A stretch of 64,000 nucleotides of DNA, taken from contig CAYWYR010000016.1 in the NCBI GenBank assembly GCA_964462685.1, forward strand, positions 15,457-79,456, in the 5' to 3' direction. The notes under the pieces were generated by a model. That model did no database searches, was not told where the DNA came from, and worked only from the letters and a program-made list of their open reading frames with translations. Numbering within the stretch: position 1 is the first letter of the stretch; every line of letters begins with the position of its first letter. This DNA comes from CAYWYR01 sp964462685 (GTDB lineage Bacteria > Bacteroidota > Ignavibacteria > Kapaibacteriales > UBA2268). The position numbers and the translations under genes are program-made. Below, in pieces: positions 8,823 to 18,714 of this stretch.

Positions 8823-9863
8823 TTATTGATCCAGAACAACGTCAACACTTATTCTGTGAATAAGGCCGAGGCTTTCCGTCAGATCCATACTGTAATCTAA
8901 AGCGGCAGTAAAGTTACCTGTAAAGTAATTAATACCTACACCCCAAGATAAGCCAAGTTGGCTGTGGTTGAAAAGGTATCCCGCTCTTGCGAAAAACATT
9001 TCATCATAGGCGTACTCCGCACCGATGGCACCCTGTTCAGGGCTATCTGCATAGGTGATAAAATCAGCTTCAGCGGAAACGGAGTGAACATCTTCAGACC
9101 ATACTTCAGCACCTACTCCAGCCCTGAATGTAAGAGGCATAGAATAAGGGCTTGTAATTAAACCCGCATCATTCGGAGCTCTCCGATCACCTTCGATCAG
9201 TGAGACTGTAGTATTAAGGTCTGTACCTTCGTACTGAGTCTGGCCGCCGAGATTGTGAATGGAGAATCCTATCTTTAGCCCGTAAAGCTGAGTATCGTAT
9301 TGTGTACCAACATCAAACACGATATTATTAGCACGCAATTCGGCAAAGCTATTGCTCACCATTTTACCAGTAATACCAAAAGCGAACTGCTCTGTCAGGT
9401 ATCCGGCAAAAGTAAGACCGAACGACATATCCGCTATGCTATATGTAGCTCCTGTTCCGTTGTCATCGATCAGCGTAGTGATGGGAATTCCAGTCGCGCC
9501 GAAAGTATTAAAATGACCCGCTACAACAAACTGGTCGCTAATTGCATAAGAGGCAGCAGCGAAATTATGACCGAAATCGCCAAAGTAAGGAGATGTAGCA
9601 GCATAAGCTGAAACGCCTTCTACTTGTGCAACCCCTGCAGGGTTCCAGTGTATAGATGAAAGATCATTAGTAAGGGCGCCATTAGCTCCAGCCATACCTG
9701 CACCACGAGCACCCACCCCTATTTTAAGGAAGCCGCTTCCGGCTCCACCAACTTTTACGAAATCTTCAGGATTAGAAGAACCCCTAGGTCGTGTTACATC
9801 TTCTGCAGTAGCCGTTGACGCAGCAAAAGCAACCGCAAAAGCAATCAATATATATTTCTTCAT
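8823..9863 (-). CDS. PorV/PorQ-family outer-membrane protein
   Basis: A 346-residue outer-membrane beta-barrel protein of the PorV/PorQ (UPF0164) family. After a signal peptide (residues 1-20, ending TATAED) comes the family's defining stretch FLKIGVGARGAGMAGANGAL, then SSIHWNPAG. Alternating hydrophobic strands of a FadL-like barrel continue to the C-terminus. PorV is the shuttle subunit of the type IX secretion system that brings cargo from the translocon to the attachment complex; PorQ-like members have related roles. It lies 80 bp after the 1729-aa exported protein gene, separated by a long hairpin, which suggests a functional pairing with that protein. Which paralogue this is cannot be decided here. 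Confidence 0.9.
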   Translation of the reverse strand: MKKYILIAFAVAFAASTATAEDVTRPRGSSNPEDFVKVGGAGSGFLKIGVGARGAGMAGANGALTNDLSSIHWNPAGVAQVEGVSAYAATSPYFGDFGHNFAAASYAISDQFVVAGHFNTFGATGIPITTLIDDNGTGATYSIADMSFGLTFAGYLTEQFAFGITGKMVSNSFAELRANNIVFDVGTQYDTQLYGLKIGFSIHNLGGQTQYEGTDLNTTVSLIEGDRRAPNDAGLITSPYSMPLTFRAGVGAEVWSEDVHSVSAEADFITYADSPEQGAIGAEYAYDEMFFARAGYLFNHSQLGLSWGVGINYFTGNFTAALDYSMDLTESLGLIHRISVDVVLDQ

Positions 9864-9886
9864 AGTTATTTTACTTTTTATATCGG

Positions 9887-9923
9887 CTATTGGCTGATCA
9901 GGTAGTTACCAGACCAGCCATAG
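9887..9923 (-). other. Long imperfect hairpin between the 1729-aa gene and the PorV-like gene
   Basis: The core is TGGCTG (9891-9896) pairing with CAGCCA (9915-9920), with inner TC/GA and GGTA/TACC pairs around a 2-nt loop, and CTA/TAG extending the base past a bulged T. There is no T-run on the minus strand, so a processing, stability or attenuation site in the 5' leader of the PorV-like gene is more likely than a terminator. Confidence 0.5.
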
Positions 9924-9942
9924 ACGAAAGGTTCTTTAACAA

Positions 9943-12900
9943 TTAATCCTGAACGATTCTGAAACTACCTACAACAAGCGAGAACGTTTTGAGAGTCTCA
10001 GCACCATCCGGTGTGTAGATTCTCGCAACTAAGCTCTGGCTCTGTACCCTGAGACCGCTATCGGTAAGTAGATCCCATACAGCAACTGACTCTCTATCAG
10101 CTTCTAGCGATAGCTCATCGTGCTGTATCTCTCTTACAAGTTCACCTGTTACAGTGTAGATTTCAATAGTACATACTGGAGGAAGTTTAGTGAAGTGAAT
10201 CCTAGCATCATAAGGTGATACCTGAGCCTGGTGTGTAATGTAATAAGGATTAGGAACTACATTTACACCATCCATCATACCATCAGTGTAGCTTTGCGGG
10301 CCAGTAGGGCTATCTGAAGGAACGCCGCCCCTAACTACATAAGTTAAAGTAGCACCATCATAAGGAAGCCCTTGAACGCCACCTTTTATGTTAAACACAA
10401 GTTCATCACCAGCACCCAAGTCGTTACCGAACCTTTTCAGGCCGTTTACAATATACTTATCTCCATCCTGTTCGAATCCATATAATAACTGATTTGGCGC
10501 TCCAGGATCGAAATCACCAACATCAAGTGTATCATATAAACTTCTTATAGGTCTTCTTAAAGTTGGGTTACCAGGCTGGAATCTACCAATATTTGGATAA
10601 TCGGTATAGAACTGTGCACCAGAAATATTTATTACATTAACAAAATCTATAGTTGTGGTACCATCGGTACTTGTAGCAGATTTGAGATATCGGCCTTGAA
10701 AACCAGAATAACTACTATCTTGTGTTGAAACGTTTTCAGGAGGAACAGCAAATGACCAATCCGCAACAATCGGATTAATCTGTTGCTCTCTCACATTCGC
10801 CCACGCATAACTCGTTATATTAAAGTTCCCGATAAATTCTTCAGGATCTCTACCAGCTTCATAAAGATTGATTGGTGAAGGGTATGGAACACCAAATTCA
10901 TCATCTTCTGGTCCGGTTGCAAACTCACCTATTCTATTAGTAGGTAATTCTATATGTTCCATAGGTAAGGCTATGTCAACTACAACAGAATCATCAATAC
11001 CATCAGATGGCCTTTTGTATTCTGTAAGGTTCACCATACTTACTTCGTGATAAGGTACATTGAATGTCTTAGTCTCCCTTGAGGTAGGTCTTCCAAACTC
11101 AAATTCTACTTGCATAGTCTGCTCTTCTCCAAGAGTCATTCTGTAAGTTCCAGGCCCGTTGTTAAATGTTGCAAATACAGGTTGCGAGTTAGGAACAACT
11201 TCTGTTGCTATGATTCGGTTTTCATTATCGAACTGAAAAATTCTTCCTGGGAATGCTCCGAAAGCTTCTTCGCCAACCTGTTGAGTAGTATTAGTTATCG
11301 CAGGGTTAGGAATAGTAGAAGTAGATTCGATATCCCACGGCTGTATTCTTGTAGTTATAGGATCGTCAGATATAACTTCAATTGTAGAGTCAGGTCTGAA
11401 GATACCGCCGAACTGCCTTAAGTAATAATTAAACTCAAAACTTAAAGTACCGAGTCCTTTCTGTGTCCATCTGCCAGAGTATATAGATATCTGATCACGG
11501 AAGTTCCCAGTAGAGAACTGCCCGCCTTTAATTATTACTGCTTCTGATCTAGGAGTTCCAATATCATCACGGCTAACAGTATCACCAGTAGTAACATCAG
11601 TCTCAATAATCACTGTATCTGCCAATACTAATGAGAAAGTATTCTCTGTTGGCAAGTTAAAGTTATTATACTCTCCTAATCTACCTTCAAACAAGAAGTT
11701 ACTCTCAAAAAGAGGCTCGTCATCGGTAAGATTATCTATCTGTATGTTAGTGGTATAAAGCCCATAGCTTCTGTCTTCAACTACGTTTTGACCGTTTGTG
11801 TACTGAACTTCTGTTAGGGAAGGTACAGAGCTAAAACGTACTTGAATCGTATCACCAACGAATAATTGCTGTGCTCTATCTTCATCAACAGCAAACAAGT
11901 CAAAGCTGTTTAGCGATCCCAAAAGAGAAGTATCAGCAGCTATAAGATCAAAACTTAACCTTTGGCCAACGGCTGCTGGTTTAGGGATAATCTCAACAAC
12001 GTTAGGGCTACCTACCTGCTGTCCTGAATTAAGTTTTCTTTCTGAACCGGAGTTAACGTGACCTTCATCATAAGCAAGTACTCTGTAATAATAAGGTACT
12101 TGATTTATGATTTTTTCAGTTCTGCGTACATCACTACTTAGCTCTACCTGGTTATCACCATCATCATCACCGATATCGATAAATGTTCTATCATTGGTGA
12201 TCTCAGTCATGTAAGGTACTATTACCTCTACTTTCACCCTCTCGCTACCAGAGAAATCCGGGAAATCAAGCGTTGCTGCTGCAGAACCTTGCTCTAGTGC
12301 GCTATAAATAGTATCTAGAGTTTCCTGTATTCTTTCAAAATTTGAGAAGCGCATCACGTTTGCTATTTCCTGTTCTGTCTTAGGGTATCTGACTGTAACA
12401 TAGAAGTTTCCAGTAGGGGTCGCCTCAATTCTTTCTAATCTTACTACCGTTACATCTTCACCTAAAGCAGGATCGTAGTAAGTGATTGTGTCTGTGATAC
12501 TATCGATATCTACTTCAGGAGTAAATGAATTCATATCAGCAATAAATGCTAAGTTAGCTGTAGCAACCTCGTAAAAGTCTTTTTCATAAAGATAGCATTC
12601 TTCTCCATCTCTACCTCCAACATTAGGATCATTCTCCCATCGTGGATCATCGCAGTCTATTGTAATCTTATTTGTATCAACTTCATTTGTAGCATCATCC
12701 CTAGTATAAACTATCGTATCTACTAGTTCAGTTATATATACAAATCCATCCTCAGGCCATGATTCAAACTCTTCTTGTGATACTGTTTTAGTAACTAAGT
12801 TGTAATAAAGAGGGTTGAATCGAACTATGGAAGGCTTTAGATCCACGACACCTAGCAATGCATCTTGCATGATTTCAAGTTGGGCATCAGCAGTATTGTC

Positions 12901-15132
12901 TGGATTGATAACATCGCTCGGATCTACCGATGAACCAAAAGGCTCCGGACCTTCCATATCATGGAATATATCGAACCACGGATTAAAGGTTGAATCCATA
13001 GCAAAGATCTGAGGAATATATTTTTGATTATTCGCAAGCTGCTGGCTCGTAGGAACCTGATAAGACCTTGTTGGGAATCTCATCACAGTAAGCTTTGTCT
13101 GATCCAACTCATTTGTTTCAGGGTTGAGATATGGACCAACTATTCTAATTGAATCTTGGAAACTGAATGATGAAGGATCGCCGCCGGCCACAGTATATTC
13201 TGTTGACTTAACGAATGGGAAAGGAAGCTGATAACGCTGTATCTCTTTCCAACCCTGAAGACTCGCACCAGAAGTAAGCCCCTGATCACCAGGTACAATC
13301 TGAGATAGACTGAAGGTATCTTGGTCAGTTCTTCTGGCTCTATATATTGCATAGCCCAAGAAATCCAGGCCTCTTTCTTCTTGATCTTCTGATAATTCCG
13401 AAGTATTATCCCAAACTATCTTAGCAGCGTTATTAAGGCCACGGCTAGCTTCTACAGTTCCGATTGGTTGTCCATCAGGATCGAAAATAGTATCTATTCC
13501 AGATATATTCTCCTCTCTCATACGAGACTGATCCGGAGGAAGAGGTGCACGGAAGTTGTTGTCGTAAACCGATTGCATAAACTCATCGATAGCGACAAGC
13601 TCACATATATCATCAGGTTCACCAGTAGCTTCACCGCCAGAGCACGTATTGGCCAAACATATACCGACAACAACCCTTACAGAATCGCCTGGGCGCATAT
13701 TGAAGGGCCCGGTTACCATCATAAATCGCTTGTCGCCAGGTCCGTTATCTGTCTCGAGTACACCTTCCGATAGGAAGTTATATCGTGCTTCGTCTGTTCT
13801 TCTATCTTCATCGATATTCCAGTTCTGGAAAGTTCTAAGGCCGAGCTGTTCTTCATTCGGGTAGAATGGTCTATCCTTACGAACCATATTGTTCTCGGGT
13901 CTCTCTAAAATCCTAGTTTCTGTAGAAAAACCGATTGTATCACCATTCTGGTCGATTTGAGGCAAAATAAGTTCTTCTGTTCTTAGTATAGTGGCAGGTG
14001 ATTCCAGGAAGTCAAAACCGAGATAACCAAAACCAAAACCTTGCTCACCACGGTCGCCATCTGACCATTGGAAGGCTAGGTTATACGTTGAATCCTCGCC
14101 AGCTGCGCTACCATAATAGCGAACCCTATCATTTGCAGCACCTGCTGCCGATAGTGGTTTTCTCGCAACATCGACATCCATAATCGGGGCCATGAAGCAG
14201 TCGTAAAGTGTATCTGCCGGAAGTCCGTCCCTTCTGAACTCAGATACGTTAACGAAATTATATTTTACGAATATGAAGTCTTGATATAGGCCGAAACCCC
14301 AAGAGTATATAGTAATTTCAGTCTGTAGGTATAGTGGATAACCAAGACCAGCCGCCGCTACACCAAGGTCATGGGCAGTTAAGTCAGTATCCTTGAATGT
14401 CGCGAAGATATCCTCACCTGAAATGTATGCAGGTCCCCTTGGGTATGTATTGGTATTTCTGGCTTGGACATCATCAACATAGAAACCAAAATAACGAGAG
14501 TACTTCAAGGTATCTTCAGGATCATCTGAAGTATCCCATATAGGCCAGTTAGGCCCGTCAGTTCCAGAGAAAGGACGACCGTTCTGGTCATAGTCAGTTG
14601 AGAAATATGTTCTGTACTTTAGTCGTTGGTTAGGGTCAACACCCAAACCGTCAATAACGTTACCCGGTACCATGAACGAGCGAGCATTAAGCGGGTTATA
14701 AGTTACCGCACAATATTTACCCATTGAATCTCTATCGGGTACTAAGAATATAGTATCAATAGTTACACCGTCTGGCTCTCTGGATTCAAATACCTTGTAG
14801 GCTCTTCTTTCAGTGGGGAATTTACGGGCACCGAGCCAGCAACCACCACCAAATATATATTGGTTAGGCGTACCGCGAGGCCAAACACCCCCACCGATAT
14901 TATTTTCTACATCGTATCCAAAAATGCCGTAGTTAGTTGTAGGGAACTCAATGTTCGATACAGTATTATACTGCACATCATAAGTACCAGTAATTTCCCT
15001 CTGTGCCTTATCCTCTAGTATCCGCTCTTTTACCTCTTCATCATCCCTATGGATATCGGCAAAAAGCGAACCCACACCAAAAACCGACAGCAGACAAACC
15101 GCTAACAGCTTTATGTCGATAAAATTTTTCAT
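9943..15132 (-). CDS. Very large exported protein (1729 aa) with FlgD/T9SS-like C-terminus
   Basis: I do not recognise a named family. Residues 1-25 form a signal peptide (LLAVCLLSVFGVGSLFA). The long body is rich in Asp, Asn, Thr and aromatic residues, with repeated beta-sandwich-like stretches; one segment near residue 1020 (PYYYRVLAYDEGHVN) resembles fibronectin type III. The last 110 residues contain NVVPNPYY, then IEIYTVTGELVREIQ, then VWDLLTDSGLRVQS, the layout of FlgD/T9SS-type C-terminal domains in FCB bacteria. It follows a TonB receptor by 36 bp and precedes a PorV-like gene. I infer a cell-surface or secreted protein that works with the receptor, perhaps exported by T9SS. No enzymatic motif is visible. 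Confidence 0.85.
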   Translation of the reverse strand: MKNFIDIKLLAVCLLSVFGVGSLFADIHRDDEEVKERILEDKAQREITGTYDVQYNTVSNIEFPTTNYGIFGYDVENNIGGGVWPRGTPNQYIFGGGCWLGARKFPTERRAYKVFESREPDGVTIDTIFLVPDRDSMGKYCAVTYNPLNARSFMVPGNVIDGLGVDPNQRLKYRTYFSTDYDQNGRPFSGTDGPNWPIWDTSDDPEDTLKYSRYFGFYVDDVQARNTNTYPRGPAYISGEDIFATFKDTDLTAHDLGVAAAGLGYPLYLQTEITIYSWGFGLYQDFIFVKYNFVNVSEFRRDGLPADTLYDCFMAPIMDVDVARKPLSAAGAANDRVRYYGSAAGEDSTYNLAFQWSDGDRGEQGFGFGYLGFDFLESPATILRTEELILPQIDQNGDTIGFSTETRILERPENNMVRKDRPFYPNEEQLGLRTFQNWNIDEDRRTDEARYNFLSEGVLETDNGPGDKRFMMVTGPFNMRPGDSVRVVVGICLANTCSGGEATGEPDDICELVAIDEFMQSVYDNNFRAPLPPDQSRMREENISGIDTIFDPDGQPIGTVEASRGLNNAAKIVWDNTSELSEDQEERGLDFLGYAIYRARRTDQDTFSLSQIVPGDQGLTSGASLQGWKEIQRYQLPFPFVKSTEYTVAGGDPSSFSFQDSIRIVGPYLNPETNELDQTKLTVMRFPTRSYQVPTSQQLANNQKYIPQIFAMDSTFNPWFDIFHDMEGPEPFGSSVDPSDVINPDNTADAQLEIMQDALLGVVDLKPSIVRFNPLYYNLVTKTVSQEEFESWPEDGFVYITELVDTIVYTRDDATNEVDTNKITIDCDDPRWENDPNVGGRDGEECYLYEKDFYEVATANLAFIADMNSFTPEVDIDSITDTITYYDPALGEDVTVVRLERIEATPTGNFYVTVRYPKTEQEIANVMRFSNFERIQETLDTIYSALEQGSAAATLDFPDFSGSERVKVEVIVPYMTEITNDRTFIDIGDDDGDNQVELSSDVRRTEKIINQVPYYYRVLAYDEGHVNSGSERKLNSGQQVGSPNVVEIIPKPAAVGQRLSFDLIAADTSLLGSLNSFDLFAVDEDRAQQLFVGDTIQVRFSSVPSLTEVQYTNGQNVVEDRSYGLYTTNIQIDNLTDDEPLFESNFLFEGRLGEYNNFNLPTENTFSLVLADTVIIETDVTTGDTVSRDDIGTPRSEAVIIKGGQFSTGNFRDQISIYSGRWTQKGLGTLSFEFNYYLRQFGGIFRPDSTIEVISDDPITTRIQPWDIESTSTIPNPAITNTTQQVGEEAFGAFPGRIFQFDNENRIIATEVVPNSQPVFATFNNGPGTYRMTLGEEQTMQVEFEFGRPTSRETKTFNVPYHEVSMVNLTEYKRPSDGIDDSVVVDIALPMEHIELPTNRIGEFATGPEDDEFGVPYPSPINLYEAGRDPEEFIGNFNITSYAWANVREQQINPIVADWSFAVPPENVSTQDSSYSGFQGRYLKSATSTDGTTTIDFVNVINISGAQFYTDYPNIGRFQPGNPTLRRPIRSLYDTLDVGDFDPGAPNQLLYGFEQDGDKYIVNGLKRFGNDLGAGDELVFNIKGGVQGLPYDGATLTYVVRGGVPSDSPTGPQSYTDGMMDGVNVVPNPYYITHQAQVSPYDARIHFTKLPPVCTIEIYTVTGELVREIQHDELSLEADRESVAVWDLLTDSGLRVQSQSLVARIYTPDGAETLKTFSLVVGSFRIVQD

Positions 15133-15168
15133 AATTAACCTTTCTTTATTTCTTAACTGTCGTTTTTT

Positions 15169-18100
15169 TTAGAACTGTATGTTCACGCCGAAAAATACCT
15201 GGCGTGGTGTCTGAAAGTTGTTTCTGAAGCTCAGTAAGTCCTCAGCATATCCTATGAATGCATCGTATAATTCTTGTTGTGTAACTATCTGGTCGCCGTT
15301 GGCGTCCGCGTTAGCATTGTAAATCCTGTTACCGAAGTCATCGTATTGTGAAGTTGCTCTTGATCTTGAAATACCAGGAACAGAGCTAGCGTAGAACGGC
15401 CCTTCTGGGAACTGACCTACACGAGTTTCCAGCAAAATACCGTTGTCCAGTGGGTCTCCGGTAGCAGAGTTAAGAGCTACAGGAACGTTCCTATCAAGTA
15501 TATTGGTAATATCAACATACAGGTTCATCTGTGTATTACCCATTGACTCACCGAATAGATCTCTAAGCAAGAAGCCTTTCTGTAGTCTTGAGTTGATCGT
15601 CCATTGGCTTGGGTTACGCTCAGCGTTTATCTCGCCTATAGGTTGGCCATCTATATCTGTTCTTGTATATGGAGTACCGCTTGCATAAATACCGGTAAAG
15701 TTAATAGTTGAGTTTTCTAGGATAGGAATACCAGCGATAGTCGGCCCTTCATCGTCCCTTAATACAAAGTCAATGATCGCATTCACTCTGTGGCGAACGT
15801 CCCTGTTGAGAGGATAATCACTTAGAGGGAATGGGAATTCCTGCGTATAGATATCACGCTCTTTACCACGGTTTGTAGTGATACCGTCAGAAGTACCTCG
15901 TATCTGAGAGAACGTGTAGTTAACTCTCATACCGATCGGATCATCGATCGGGTTTTTTCTTATCTCAAGCTCTAGACCTTGGTTAACACCATACTCTGCG
16001 ATTTCAGTCTGCTCAACTGGCGTAGGAGCAGCAGGGATAAACACAATACCAAGCTGGTTGTAGATATCCTTATAATAAGTAGTGGCTGTTACCGCGAAAT
16101 CTTTAGTAAGCTGGCTATTGTATGATACCTCGAAAGAGTTGGTTCTCTGTGGTTCTAGATTTGGGTTACCTACTAGAGGCGAACCGCCGGCAGCATTCAG
16201 ATCGGCACGGTTGAAACCGTCATACATCCATACTAGCTGTGGCATTTGATAATATACACCGTAGTTTAAAGAGATATTCGAAGCGTCAGTCAATGGATAA
16301 GCGATATTGATTCTCGGAGCAAGCATTGTTTTGATTGTCGCGTCGTTGAAGTACTCCTCATCATCGATAAATACTATAGAGCGGAAGTTAAGTGGTTGCT
16401 CTTCGTAGTTCCTGAATCGGGCTTGAGGATCGAAAAGGTCGAACCTAAGGCCAGGAGTGAAGATGATACCTTTGTACTGTATCTGATCCTGCAAGAAAGC
16501 AGCGAATCTGTAAGGCTCGAAAGGTCTTTCCAGTGTAGGTGATACGTCTTCGAAAATACCAGCATCCTGATCAATCGGCTGTGGTGCAACATATATATTA
16601 CCACCCCACTGGTCTGTGTACATATCCACAACGCCATTGGCTGTCCAAGGTGATCCAACATTTAGCCTGTGCATCACGTTGTATCTGAACTCGAACCCAC
16701 CTCTTAGATTATGGCGGAAGCTATCGGTTTCAAATAGATTGGTATAGTTACCTTTTACCTCATAGTAAGTACCGTCACGGAAGGAGAAACCTTGAGAGCC
16801 GTGCTCGATAAATCTGTTTGGTAGGCCATAAGGGTTATCTGTAGATGAGTTGTTACCTGGGCCTTCGATATATCCTGATATCGGGTTGATTGCAGGAAGC
16901 GTACCTGTTCTCAGACCATCAGCATATAGCTGGTCAGTTTTTTCTGATAACTCGTAGAAGTCGATAAGCCTGTTCGGTCCACCATCGGTACCTATAGGAG
17001 TTCTTTCATTTGCGCCATAAGCCTGGCCCTGAACTACGTTTACGTTATCTACCGGCTCAAGTATATCGAAGCCAGTGAAAAAATTAGGATCAGGATTAGT
17101 AGGATCAGCCCGGCGACCTGTATAGGTACTGTTCGAACTTGTACCAACGGTTATATCGAAAAACTGAGTATTATCGATCACATAGTTGAATCTTGCCCAA
17201 GCATCTGTAAATACTGTGTTGGTCACGTTCTGCTTAGCAAGCCACTCAGGCACTCCGTTTAGGGTTCCGTCGGGATTAACACCTTCGCTTTCTGCATAAT
17301 ACCAAGCTTGGCTATTTCCTTCAAGATTTGTTAGTCCCCAAGTAGCACCAACTTTAACTTCTAGTTTATCAGTTACTTTGAATCTCAATCGCGGCGTTAC
17401 GTTTTTTACCCATGACTGATTTCCTTCAAGCCTGCCAAGATTATTACCCGCAGGATCATATATCTCAAAACTATTACTTCTGAATTCTTCAAATAGGTTA
17501 TTCGTACTTACATAGAAAGTAGAACCTTCAAGAAAAGGTAGTGGTCCGCCAAATCCAGCCTCTATCCTGTTAGAGTTAGGGCCTTGTAGCTGGTTTCCGT
17601 CAGGTGTATCTTCGAAACCGAGGATATTTCCATCTCTTACAAGTCTTAGCCCGTTGTCTTGTGAGCCGTATAAAACAGGCACATCAGTTCTGTAACTCAC
17701 AAAACCCTCGTAGCCATTTGTACGGCCAACTTTAGATACTGTGTTTACAACGCCACCCATATTGTTTCCGTACTCTGCGGATTGCCCACCTTGGATAACC
17801 TGTACAGAAGATGTTGCAAGTGCCGAAGCTTGAGGGAAGTATGCCGCACCCGCTCCACCGAGATCACCAGTAAACTGGTCACCGATATCGCGGCCATCCA
17901 GCTGAACGAGTGACTCATTGGCCCTAGAACCCCTGATCTGGAATCCAGCGCCAGTATTCTGCACACCTCTTGATAGCCCAACCATTGCAAACGCTGTAGC
18001 GACAGGCACACGTTGCATTTCCTCGTTGGTTATCTCTGTCTGGGAGCCAATCTCCTCGTTATCAACCATTTCAGCATCGGCAACAACTACTATCTCTGTA

Positions 18101-18420
18101 GCAGTTTTATCGGTATTGAGTTTGATATCTATATTGGTAGTTTTATCGGCACTAATATTAACACCGGCTACTTTTGTGTCGTTATACTCGGGGCCGCCGG
18201 CTATAAGACTATATTGGCCAGCCTCTATATTAGATATGATGTAAGTACCGTCAACTTTTGTCCTAGCCCCTAGAGATGTACCTTCAACCCTTACGGTTGC
18301 GGGGTAAGCGGGCTCACCGTTTACAGTTACTTTACCTCTGACTATACCTTTGGTCCCGGCCATCATGTTGAGCGGCACCATAAGCACACCGAGCAGCAAT
18401 ATTGTATACAATCTTAGCAT
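15169..18420 (-). CDS. TonB-dependent receptor with carboxypeptidase-regulatory-like domain
   Basis: A 1083-residue outer-membrane receptor. After a signal peptide comes a carboxypeptidase-regulatory-like Ig domain (about residues 25-105, KGIVRGKVTVNGEPAYPATV), a plug domain (about 115-260, with QIRGSRANESLVQLDGRDI and VIQGGQSAEYGNNMGGVVN), then a large 22-strand barrel ending in an aromatic residue (VFFGVNIQF). Such receptors import bulky substrates using TonB energy. It heads an apparent operon with the 1729-aa exported protein 36 bp downstream. The promoter region shows an exact TATATTTG box with a palindrome over the likely start point, pointing to specific regulation. The substrate is unknown. 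Confidence 0.95.
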   Translation of the reverse strand: MLRLYTILLLGVLMVPLNMMAGTKGIVRGKVTVNGEPAYPATVRVEGTSLGARTKVDGTYIISNIEAGQYSLIAGGPEYNDTKVAGVNISADKTTNIDIKLNTDKTATEIVVVADAEMVDNEEIGSQTEITNEEMQRVPVATAFAMVGLSRGVQNTGAGFQIRGSRANESLVQLDGRDIGDQFTGDLGGAGAAYFPQASALATSSVQVIQGGQSAEYGNNMGGVVNTVSKVGRTNGYEGFVSYRTDVPVLYGSQDNGLRLVRDGNILGFEDTPDGNQLQGPNSNRIEAGFGGPLPFLEGSTFYVSTNNLFEEFRSNSFEIYDPAGNNLGRLEGNQSWVKNVTPRLRFKVTDKLEVKVGATWGLTNLEGNSQAWYYAESEGVNPDGTLNGVPEWLAKQNVTNTVFTDAWARFNYVIDNTQFFDITVGTSSNSTYTGRRADPTNPDPNFFTGFDILEPVDNVNVVQGQAYGANERTPIGTDGGPNRLIDFYELSEKTDQLYADGLRTGTLPAINPISGYIEGPGNNSSTDNPYGLPNRFIEHGSQGFSFRDGTYYEVKGNYTNLFETDSFRHNLRGGFEFRYNVMHRLNVGSPWTANGVVDMYTDQWGGNIYVAPQPIDQDAGIFEDVSPTLERPFEPYRFAAFLQDQIQYKGIIFTPGLRFDLFDPQARFRNYEEQPLNFRSIVFIDDEEYFNDATIKTMLAPRINIAYPLTDASNISLNYGVYYQMPQLVWMYDGFNRADLNAAGGSPLVGNPNLEPQRTNSFEVSYNSQLTKDFAVTATTYYKDIYNQLGIVFIPAAPTPVEQTEIAEYGVNQGLELEIRKNPIDDPIGMRVNYTFSQIRGTSDGITTNRGKERDIYTQEFPFPLSDYPLNRDVRHRVNAIIDFVLRDDEGPTIAGIPILENSTINFTGIYASGTPYTRTDIDGQPIGEINAERNPSQWTINSRLQKGFLLRDLFGESMGNTQMNLYVDITNILDRNVPVALNSATGDPLDNGILLETRVGQFPEGPFYASSVPGISRSRATSQYDDFGNRIYNANADANGDQIVTQQELYDAFIGYAEDLLSFRNNFQTPRQVFFGVNIQF

Positions 18421-18508
18421 GGATTAACTCCAGTTTGAATATATCTTTGAAACTTTGTCTTGAATAAGAGAGCAACTATATAGGTAGTCACAACGAAATG
18501 GAATTTGG

Positions 18509-18533
18509 TTACAAATTGTAAGTCCCAAATATA
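18509..18533 (-). promoter_or_regulatory. Candidate promoter -7 box with overlapping palindromic operator
   Basis: Read on the minus strand, TATATTTG (18533-18526) matches the Bacteroidota TAnnTTTG -7 box exactly. The 13-bp palindrome TTACAAATTGTAA (18509-18521) lies at the expected transcription start, about 95 nt before the receptor ATG. No clear TTTG -33 box is present, which would fit dependence on an activator or an alternative sigma factor. Confidence 0.5.
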
Positions 18534-18714
18534 CAATTTTTTTGGGCATTGTTAATGAATGTTAACACAATAACCAATACAACCGTCCATTAATCCCGTT
18601 ATTTTCCAATAATCACGTATTCTTTTTCTGAAATCTGTTTATTCTATGGTATAAGTTATCCACCACCCGCTCTTAATCGAGTATGCCAGTATTTTATATT
18701 CTTTCAATAATACT

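Noticed and set aside
9943..18420. Several 60-108-codon open frames on the plus strand antisense to the giant protein and TonB receptor
   Set aside because: They lie wholly inside long, well-supported genes, lack family signatures and look like shadows of codon bias.
18656..18664. TTATCCACC, one mismatch from a DnaA box
   Set aside because: It is a single copy with no cluster, no AT-rich unwinding region pattern and no dnaA/dnaN nearby, so it is not evidence of an origin.
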